From Rhipicephalus microplus (Eukaryota; Arthropoda; Arachnida; Ixodida; Ixodidae), in contig NC_134705.1 of assembly GCF_043290135.1 (NCBI RefSeq), positions 35,963,771 to 36,027,770 of the forward strand: DNA of 64,000 bases, in the 5' to 3' direction. Positions 1 through 7,429 of the stretch are shown piece after piece (position 1 is the stretch's first letter; each line of letters opens with the position of its first letter). Below the pieces are notes generated by a model. That model was not told where the DNA came from. It worked only from the letters and a program-made list of their open reading frames with translations, and did not search any database. A program made the position numbers and the translations under genes.

Positions 1-1063
1 TACGGAACAGTCTGACAGTTGTGGTGTACGGCACTGTGAACCATGCAGTGGGCGAAGATGCCGATGGTGGCGCGTCGGTAGCAGTAGCGAGCGAAGCAGA
101 TACGTACGTTGAAGATTGTCGCAGTGAAATTCGTACGAACGCCAATGTTGGCGACACCCAAGCGTAGCGTGTTGCAGGTTCTTGAGTGCCGACAACAGTG
201 CGCCTTGCGACAGCGAAACGCATGTTCTGGACAAACCACAACTCGTGAACTGCGCATGGACGTGATGCTTCCCCTCAAGTGCTCACAAGAAGGTGGGGGT
301 AATGCGAAATAGCTGTCCACGACACTGGCTTACACCTGCTTTGTGGTCTGGGGACAGGACGTGTGACCTGGCTCCTCAGACAGGTGGGAGGAAATCTTTG
401 CAGGCAGGTCCGGAAAACCCTCTCTGCCCCCCGAGGTGTAGGAGGAGAACTCGCGGTCGTGTTGACAGCCTACGAGTGCTTCAGCAGCCGGCACCATTGT
501 GGTGGGAAAACTGATGGCATGAGGCGTGACCGCGGGCTCTGACTCCATGGTGGCCGTCGCGTCAAAGGCTCTCACACGTGTTGGGACAGGGATGGGCTCT
601 GCAGTTGGATGAGCTGGCACGGCTGGGGTCGTCGAAACACTTACGGCAGACAGTGTAGCTGAGTATAGTTGTGCAGTGAATTCGCCGGTGAATGGATCGG
701 TGGCCAGCGTCGAATCCGTGATTGAGAGAGGTGGCATGTCCGGCACGCCGGAGGCAAAAGCCAAGAGCTCAGTGGCTGCGGGTCTTTGGAACGTCAGGTT
801 GATTGGCACGGAAAGTTGGTCTTCATCATCTGTTAGGCCAGAACGTTGTGAACTGGCTGTGGTGGGGGAGGCATCTTTGATGTTGATAAGCCAAACACAG
901 TTGTGTCGCTTTGGGGAGAAGTATTACGTTTGATGCCGTAAAACTTTAACATGGCGTATCATAGGTCATCGTAAGGGCGAGGGCTCTAGTGGAGTATGTG
1001 AGGTGGCCTTTTAGGTCATGTGGAATGTGATATTGCAGTACCTCGTACATGAACTCCTAGAGA
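1..1063 (-). pseudogene. LTR element C, gag-like interior (left part)
   Basis: Read on the minus strand this stretch continues the damaged gag-like frame that begins next to the LTR at 36156-36374. The join works at the CR1-A insertion site: minus-strand codons give EEFVVALCHNGN before the insertion and EFMYEVLQYHIPHDLKGH after it, with one stop between. An open stretch at 330-809 (Pro/Ala/Thr-rich, about 159 codons) lies further downstream in the element; I recognise no domain in it. The superfamily is unresolved because no pol is in the window. The element leaves the window at the left edge. Confidence 0.45.
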
Positions 1064-2329
1064 GGGCTCGGCAACTCTGCCGGCAACAGCATGCTGAAAC
1101 CACTGCTGCTTGTTTTCCAGGCATTGCCGTGGGTTACGCCTACAACTTCAGCGACGAGCACCTCAAACGAATTGATAGCGTCCGTGTTCGTTCACCGATG
1201 CGGGATCGTCGAACCACCGTTCACTGGCCGGCTACCGACAGGGGTGGCTTCATCGACGGAAAAAGCACTTAAGAAGTGGACTGACATGGACGTCTTCAGA
1301 AGGCACGCCAACCCTGCCGGCAACAGCATGCTGAAACCACTGCTGCTTGTTTTCCAGGCATTGCCGTGGGTTACGCCTACAACTTCAGCGACGAGCACCT
1401 CAAACGAATTGATAGCGTCCGTGTTCGTTCACCGATGCGGGATCGTCGAACCACCGTTCACTGGCCGGCTACCGACAGGGGTGGCTTCATCGACGGAAAA
1501 AGCACTTAAGAAGTGGACTGACATGGACGTCTTCAGAAGGCACGCCAACCCTGCCGGCAACAGCATGCTGAAACCACTGCTGCTTGTTTTCCAGGCATTG
1601 CCGTGGGTTACGCCTACAACTTCAGCGACGAGCACCTCAAACGAATTGATAGCGTCCGTGTTCGTTCACCGATGCGGGATCGTCGAACCACCGTTCACTG
1701 GCCGGCTACCGACCGGGGTGGCTTCATCGACAGAAAAGGCACTTGAGAAGCGGACTGACATGGACTTCTTCAGAAGGCATGGCAACTCTGCCGGCAACAG
1801 CATGCTAAAACTGCTGCTGCTTGTTTTGCAGGCAGTGCCGTGGGTTATGCCTACAACTTCAGCGACGAGCACCAGAAACGAATTGATAGCGCCCGTGTTC
1901 GTTCACTGATGTGGGATCATCGAATTAGCGTTCGCTGGCCGGCTACAGACATGGGTGGCTTCATCGACAGAAAAGGCACTAAAGAATCGGACTGACATGG
2001 ACTTCTTCAGAAGGCACGGCAATTCTGCCGGCAACAGCATGCTGAAACCGCTGCTGCTTGTTTTGCAGGCATTGCCGTGGTTTACGCCTACAACTTCAGC
2101 GACGAGCACCAGAAACGAATTGATAGCGTCTGTGTTCTTTCACCGATGCGGAATCGTCGAACCACCGTTCGCTGGCCGGCTACCGACCGGGGTGGCTTCA
2201 TCGACAGAAAAGGCACTTAAGAAGCAGACTAACATAAACTTCTTCAGAGGGCACGGCAGCTCTGCCGGCAACAGCATGCTGAAACCGCTGCTGGTTGTTT
2301 GGCAGGTTAGTTCTCGCTATGACACTGTT
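1064..2329 (+). repeat. 237-bp tandem 5' monomers of CR1-A (five full plus one partial)
   Basis: The segment around GCATGCTGAAAC recurs with its ATG at 1091, 1328, 1565, 1802, 2039 and 2276, an exact 237-bp period (79 codons). The first three units are almost identical and later ones diverge. The ORF1 frame stays open through the units apart from one TGA near 1907. The last unit stops right after CAG, followed by GTTAGT, where unique ORF1 sequence begins. By analogy with monomeric 5' UTRs of other LINEs these may carry promoter activity; that is inference. Confidence 0.9.
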
Positions 2330-3170
2330 ACGTACCGTAGTAATAATCAATTTCTGTTGGTTCTGCCATGCCCAACGTGCTGCGCCATTGCGGTTGAATG
2401 TTGGTCTGTAAGTTTCTGCCTGTTAATGTCGGGTGACGTAGAGGCAACTCCGGGACCACATACTGAGAAAATACTAGATCATATCCTAAGGAATCAAAAG
2501 GAAGCCAGTGACGCGACTAAAACAATTAGGGCAGATATAGCAGCTCTAAATGCCAAAACCGACAAGCTTGCACAGTCTTTTGCGCTAATTTAAGAAATGA
2601 ATGTACGGATTGAATACTTAAAGTCTCTCGTACAGCGGCAGGCAGAAAAACTGAATAAGAATATGAACATGAATATGAATAAGAATATGAAAACCGAAGT
2701 CGAAGAAATAACCGGCAAGTTTTCTGCATTCCTGACCAAAAATCTGAAACTGAGGTGAACTCACTGGCGTCTTTTGTGCAAAATGTCTTCCACAAAATAC
2801 TCAAAGTCCAGACCACAACAATAGACAGAATTCATGGAATTGGCATAAAACAATCGCAAAAAATTAGGCCGGTCACAATGAAATTCCATGATTTCAAAGA
2901 AAATGAACGCGTAATGACGAACTGTGGCAAACAGAAAGTCAGTTCGATTAGTGTGAGTAACGAATAAGCCAAAGAAACCGTACATGTACAGAAGAAACTG
3001 TGGGATAGTGCGGCAGCAGGTAAGACTGGGGTGAAAAAAACAACGCTGGTTCACGATAAACTTAAAGTAGAAGGCAGGCTTTATGGCGGGGGCCATAAAA
3101 TACAAAATAGTTTCTCTTTGCAGAAGAAACGGGGAAAGGGTGATTGAGATAACCCATTAGAGGCATCAAA
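2276..3170 (+). pseudogene. CR1-A ORF1 remnant with degenerate 2A leader
   Basis: Starting at the ATG of the last monomer, a leader of 60 residues ends in GDVEATPGP (2435-2458), a 2A-like motif with Thr in place of the usual Asn. Its PCPxC and IAxEC spacing matches the CR1-B leader. A coiled-coil-like stretch follows and the frame stops at 2593. Further fragments in other frames resemble the CR1-B ORF1 RNA-binding region: about 2812-2966 contains TIDRIHGIGI and VTMKFHDFKE, parallel to TIARIHRLGK and VILFFQDYTE. A simple AATATGAA-like run lies at 2655-2695. Non-functional. Confidence 0.75.
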
Positions 3171-3235
3171 TGAATCAAACGCCCCCCACAGTTCTCCAGG
3201 TGTAACCCCCTAATCATCATAGAGAAATGTCATAT

Positions 3236-4395
3236 GGGTAAATGCCCGTAGCATTGCAAACAAAGTGACTGATCTAGAGTGTCTCATATTATCACGCTAT
3301 GCTAACGTGGTATTTATAAGAGAAACGTGGCTCAGCAGCCCAGTATCAAACGACTGCATTGTTCCGGTTGGATACGCTTTCAGATGGGATCGATATTTCC
3401 GAGGGGTGGCGTTGCGATTGTCGTGAAATCTTCGATTCGTGTAGCACTAATTGATTACACCTTACAGAAGTCAGTATGGTGTAAGATAATCCACTAAAAC
3501 TTGGTATACCTATTTGAGCCGTTTATAGACCCCCTCCCGCTACATCGCCTGAATTTTTAGATGACATAAATACTTTACTGTGTAACAATATAAGCGATAG
3601 CAAACGATTGGTAACGGCTTGTGATTTTAACCTTCCTCATATTAACTGAGAAACATTGACACCTGTTGATTCGAAACTGCAAGCAGAGATGAGTTATTAA
3701 AGATATTGTTTTCGCACAACCTTAAACAAATCGTGAAGGAAACCACTAGAATAACTACTGAAACCAAGTCAATGCTTGACCTTGTGTTCTTATCAAGCCA
3801 GTTGGAAGACTACATGGTGTCAGTGGAAAAGGGCATATCTGACCACCGGCTAGTTTTCAACAATATTTCCACAGAGAAAAGTGCTCGCTTGAAGTCTGTA
3901 TCCAGTGTAAAAATTAAAAAAAAATTGTGGAAGCGGATGACATTTCTATTTTAGATTTCTTAGAAGTTACCTTCTACGAATTTCAGTCCGCCTCAAAATA
4001 CGAATCCGTTGAGACAATATGGAGTCGAGTTAAGACAATTGTGGACACCTGTGTACATAGATTCATCCCGTCTCGTCTTAAAAATGTAAAACAACGAAGC
4101 CCATGGTTAACCAGAAATATTATTCACATAAAAACATAAAGTAAAAGACTACGGAAAAAAGACAGGAACACTACCGAACTATCTCAAGCTCGTAAATTCC
4201 TTAAAAGAAGCCTTGTCCGAATCAAAGAGTAAGTTTTTTCAACATACCTTTGCTGAATTCCTTAAGAGTGTGCCTCAAGAGTTCTGGCTTTATATAAGAA
4301 GCACAAAAGAAAAAAAAATTGAACAAATCACTGCTGGATTGAGAACAGTGGCGTCAAAGATAGAGATAGCAGAAGAGTTCAACAGTTGTGCGATT
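3236..4395 (+). pseudogene. CR1-A ORF2 remnant, endonuclease part
   Basis: Fragments in several frames match the CR1-B endonuclease in order: NARSIANKVTDLE near 3245, ETWLSS near 3325, CDFNLPHIN near 3620-3648, then 3706-3954 with LDLVFLSS and GISDHRL, and 3927-4139 with TIVDTCVHRFIPSRLK. The segment 4213-4401 continues towards the start of the RT domain and ends at the Harb-1 insertion. Frameshifts and stops are frequent. Confidence 0.8.
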
Positions 4396-4417
4396 ATATG
4401 AAAGTTCCAAATTTGGA

Positions 4418-4625
4418 CAAAGGCGGTGTGTTCCTTTCAGTCGCACGCGATTGGCCCATACGAGCTGTGACGAATGCTGTGACGTTATGAGTGACGTGGG
4501 CTGGGGTGTCACGTGACTGTTTTTCTCCGGTTTTCGGAGAAAGGCGAAGGAATGGTCGGAGAGACCGTCCGAAAGCAACCGGATGGATTGAAATGGCTGC
4601 AAGGTGGCCTGGATTGGATTGATAT
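4418..4625. other. Harb-1 left subterminal region
   Basis: About 200 bp between the left TIR and the Gypsy-1 insertion. It contains several GTGACG/CGTCAC-like words, which may be subterminal transposase sites. I see no gene. It continues at 22580 on the other side of Gypsy-1. Confidence 0.4.
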
Positions 4626-4863
4626 TGTAACGCACTCTTCAATTAACTCTTTTAATAGGCTAACGTAGGCAGGGCGAACTTGGGCCCGAGAATAATAACA
4701 CAGCTAGATTGTCTCGAGGATTCCCTTCTGCCTCTTCTTCTACGTTCTTTTTTTTTTCCAACACGGTTCGCGCGCAGCTGGGTCCCGCAGGCTCGTGCGT
4801 CGCAAATCATATAGAAGGCACAAGTATTTGCTAGCGTGCGTATTTTGAAGTCACATTGTGTCA
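4626..4863 (-). repeat. Gypsy-1 3' LTR
   Basis: 238 bp from TGTAACGCACTC to CATTGTGTCA on the plus strand; it is the downstream LTR because the element reads on the minus strand. It pairs with 22340-22575. The ATAT duplication is immediately to the left. Confidence 0.93.
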
Positions 4864-4885
4864 TTGCCCCCCTTTCCAGAGTGCA
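4864..4885 (-). other. Gypsy-1 polypurine tract
   Basis: On the minus strand the sequence just before the LTR reads GGAAAGGGGGGCAA, a purine run in the expected position for priming of plus-strand DNA synthesis. Confidence 0.75.
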
Positions 4886-4983
4886 TCGTCTCGATGCTTG
4901 TGTCGAGCTGGTTGCATGGCAGTCATTCGGAAACCCTCGTCGGGGATGTCATTAACGTCAAAGAACGTTGTATCTTCAGCGTT

Positions 4984-5702
4984 TCATTGCCTGTCGTGAT
5001 ATGGTTTCATCATGACGACATGCACAGTTTCCGTGCGATGCCGCCATCGGGATGAAATATCCTGTCCCTTTGGCATAACTTCGTAGTTGAGCGAGCCGAC
5101 GTGGCGGAGCACTCTGTACGGACCGAAAAAGCGGCGAAGCAGTTTTTCTGACAGACCACGTATTCGTACAGGAATCCACACCTATACTCTGTCTCCTGGT
5201 GCGTACTGGACATCTCTTCTTCGCCGATTGTATCGATGCGTGTCGGTTTTCTGCTGTTGGAGAATGCGATATTGTGCCCCCTGTCTGGCTTCTTCTGCTC
5301 TTTGTATGTAGTCGTGAACGTCATAGTAATTCTCGGGCGTCTCGTCAATAGGTAGCATTGCATCTAAAGGTGTCGTTACGGTCCGGCCAAAAACAAGTTG
5401 GTATGGCGTCATCCGTGTTGTCTCTTGCATCGCAGTGTTATAGGCGAATGTTGCATAGGGTAATATTTTTTCCCAAGTGCGTTGTCCTATATCAACGTAC
5501 ACTGACAACATATCAGCCAGCGTTCTGTTCAGTCGTTCCGTAAGACCATTTGCTTGAGGATGATATGCCGTCGTTTTTCTATGACTGGTGTGCGTCAATT
5601 TCATGATACATTTCATCAGGTCGGCCGTAAATGCAGTCCCTCGGTCCGTGATCAACGCTTTTGGAGCTCTGTGCCGCAGTACTATGTTGGAGACGAAGAA
5701 TT
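4984..5702 (-). pseudogene. Gypsy-1 integrase, C-terminal half
   Basis: The minus-strand translation shows the integrase catalytic core and C-terminal region: ALITDRGTAFTADL (second catalytic Asp in TDRG), TAYHPQANGLTERLNRTL (catalytic Glu region), then FVFGR-type linker and a C-terminal barrel-like GPYRVLRHVG segment, ending near 4984. One in-frame TAG lies at 5182-5184. The upstream half lies at 10405-10871, on the other side of CR1-B: the join reads VAEF then FVSNIVLRH. Disabled by the insertion and the stop. Confidence 0.88.
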
Positions 5703-6565
5703 GTGGGCACGGCGAAGCGGCTGGAAAGATGCCGCTAACGAAACGCTTCTTTTTCGTTGTACAGGCCGTGTTTTTCATGCTCGCCGGGCCATCGGAACCT
5801 TGCACTACCGGGAATGAAGTTGCGGCGATTACATCTGTCTCTGCTAACTACTGTCCAGTGCCTTCATCGAATTTGGACATACTGGATACGCCCCCTCTGG
5901 AACATTGCATGCCCGTGACGTCATCGTTGGATCGCCCTTTTAAAGACAGGCCACACAGTTGGACCTTCAGTGGGCACGGCGAAGCGGCTGGAAAGATGCC
6001 GCTAACGAAACGCTTCTTTTTCGTTGTACAGGCCGTGTTTTTCATGCTCGCCGGGCCATCGGAACCTTGCACTACCGGGAATGAAGTTGCGGCGATTACA
6101 TCTGTCTCTGCTAACTACTGTCCAGTGCCTTCATCGAATTTGGACATACTGGATACGCCCCCTCTGGAACATTGCATGCCCGTGACGTCATCGTTGGATC
6201 GCCCTTTTAAAGACAGGCCACACAGTTGGACCTTCAGTGGGCACGGCGAAGCGGCTGGAAAGATGCCGCTAACGAAACGCTTCTTTTTCGTTGTACAGGC
6301 CGTGTTTTTCATGCTCGCCGGGCCATCGGAACCTTGCACTACCGGGAATGAAGTTGCGGCGATTACATCTGTCTCTGCTAACTACTGTCCAGTGCCTTCA
6401 TCGAATTTGGACATACTGGATACGCCCCCTCTGGAACATTGCATGCCCGTGACGTCATCGTTGGATCGCCCTTTTAAAGACAGGCCACACAGTTGGACCT
6501 TCAGTGGGCACGGCGAAGCGGCTGGAAAGATGCCGCTAACGAAACGCTTCTTTTTCGTTGTACAG
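5703..6565 (+). repeat. 267-bp tandem 5' monomers of CR1-B (three full plus a 63-bp partial)
   Basis: Units start with GTGGGCACGGC at 5703, 5970, 6237 and 6504, an exact 267-bp period (89 codons). They look essentially identical. Each contains an ATG in the ORF1 frame (AAGATGCCGCTAACG) followed by a hydrophobic stretch (RFFFVVQAVFFMLAG). The last unit ends after 63 bp at TACAG and is followed by GTTAGT, where unique sequence starts. The monomers keep one open frame into ORF1. Confidence 0.95.
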
Positions 6566-7423
6566 GTTAGTTTTTCTCTTTCAAATCATAGGTCTGGAGA
6601 CGAAATTGTACTTCTTATTGTGCCGTGCCCACAGACATGTTTTATTATTGCATATGAATGTTATTTTGTTTGCAAGTTATTGCTGTGTGGAGATGTCGAG
6701 CAAAACCCTGGGCCAACTGTTGATGAAATGTTTCACGAGCTCTTGAAGGGACAATCTGATATCCGAGCAGAACTTGTAAGCCTTAGAGCACGTTTAGACT
6801 CAACAGAATCATTAATAAGCACCTTTGGAGTGCGTCTGAATAACTTAGAAGCAAATGTTAAGCAATTACAAACTCAGAAGGGCGTGAGCGAATCGATACA
6901 GGAGTCTGTAGATTCCATTCAGCAGTTAATTGATATTCATCAGTCCAAGCTGGTTGACCTTGAGAATCGCAGTCGCCGGAATAATCTTCTTGTATTTGGT
7001 ATCAGCGCTGCTGGGAGTGAATCTGAAGTAGAGCTACGTGAAAAGGTAGTGAAGGGCATATTTCATGATCGATTAGGGGTGAAATGCACGACAATTGCGC
7101 GGATTCATAGATTAGGCAAGCCGGTATCAAGCAGACGTCCTGTTATACTTTTTTTCCAAGATTATACGGAAAAGCAAGCTGTGTTGCGTCAAGCACATAA
7201 GCTGAAGGGAACCAAAATTTATCTTCAAAACGACTACTGTTCTGACACACTCCGCAAAAGAAAACTGCTATGGGCAACTGCAAAAGCAGACAGAGAAAGC
7301 GGTAGCAAGGTTGCTCTTGTTCACGATAAGCTTCGTATTGATCACACCTTTTTCTGTTGGGATGACTCGCTTAATGCGCGTAGGAAAGTGTCACATGAGA
7401 GTGCCGTAGGGAATCCCAGCTAG
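6530..7423 (+). CDS. CR1-B ORF1 protein with 2A leader
   Basis: Start chosen at the ATG of the last, partial monomer; the frame is open upstream through every monomer, so longer products starting in earlier units are possible. The first 61 residues form a hydrophobic leader (MPLTKRFFFVV, then a Cys-rich segment) ending in GDVEQNPGP, a canonical 2A-like motif. The rest is about 236 residues: a likely coiled coil (about residues 75-145, heptad-like), the DLENRSRRNNLLVFGI motif typical of LINE ORF1 proteins, and an RRM/C-terminal-domain-like region (IARIHRLGKP, VILFFQDY, KIYLQNDY). Expected role is RNA binding and RNP formation. It ends at UAG 7421-7423, in frame with ORF2. Confidence 0.9.
   Translation: MPLTKRFFFVVQVSFSLSNHRSGDEIVLLIVPCPQTCFIIAYECYFVCKLLLCGDVEQNPGPTVDEMFHELLKGQSDIRAELVSLRARLDSTESLISTFGVRLNNLEANVKQLQTQKGVSESIQESVDSIQQLIDIHQSKLVDLENRSRRNNLLVFGISAAGSESEVELREKVVKGIFHDRLGVKCTTIARIHRLGKPVSSRRPVILFFQDYTEKQAVLRQAHKLKGTKIYLQNDYCSDTLRKRKLLWATAKADRESGSKVALVHDKLRIDHTFFCWDDSLNARRKVSHESAVGNPS
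6692..6715 (+). other. 2A-like ribosome-skipping motif (DVEQNPGP)
   Basis: Codons GAT GTC GAG CAA AAC CCT GGG CCA encode DVEQNPGP, fitting the D-x-E-x-N-P-G-P consensus at which ribosomes release the upstream peptide and continue from Pro. The predicted break is between 6712 and 6713. It would separate a 61-residue hydrophobic leader from ORF1. Such motifs are known in some APE-type LINEs. Activity here is inferred. Confidence 0.88.
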
Positions 7424-7429
7424 CAATTA
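7421..7429 (+). promoter_or_regulatory. Candidate leaky stop: UAG CAA UUA between ORF1 and ORF2
   Basis: ORF1 ends ...CCC AGC TAG CAA TTA GGG... and ORF2 continues in the same frame. UAG followed by CAA UUA fits the UAG-CAR-YYA class of readthrough contexts, the one used by tobamoviruses. ORF2 has no in-frame ATG before its endonuclease motifs (the first is about 93 codons in). Readthrough would produce an ORF1-ORF2 fusion at a low ratio. Function is inferred from context. Confidence 0.7.

Noticed and set aside
330..809. 159-codon minus-strand open frame as a host protein gene
   Set aside because: Low-complexity Pro/Ala/Thr content, no domain, and its position fits the interior of LTR element C.
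1091..1909. 272-codon open frame read as a repeat-protein gene
   Set aside because: It is the 237-bp monomer array of CR1-A; I keep the coding idea only as a finding about the LINE.
5588..5805. CR1-B ORF1 starting at 5588, and integrase frame running to 5805
   Set aside because: The first extends into Gypsy-1 sequence and the second into monomer sequence; both cross the insertion junction at about 5703.
1064..6565. Tandem repeats as a CRISPR-like array or satellite
   Set aside because: Units are contiguous without spacers and lead exactly into LINE ORF1; they are LINE 5' monomers.
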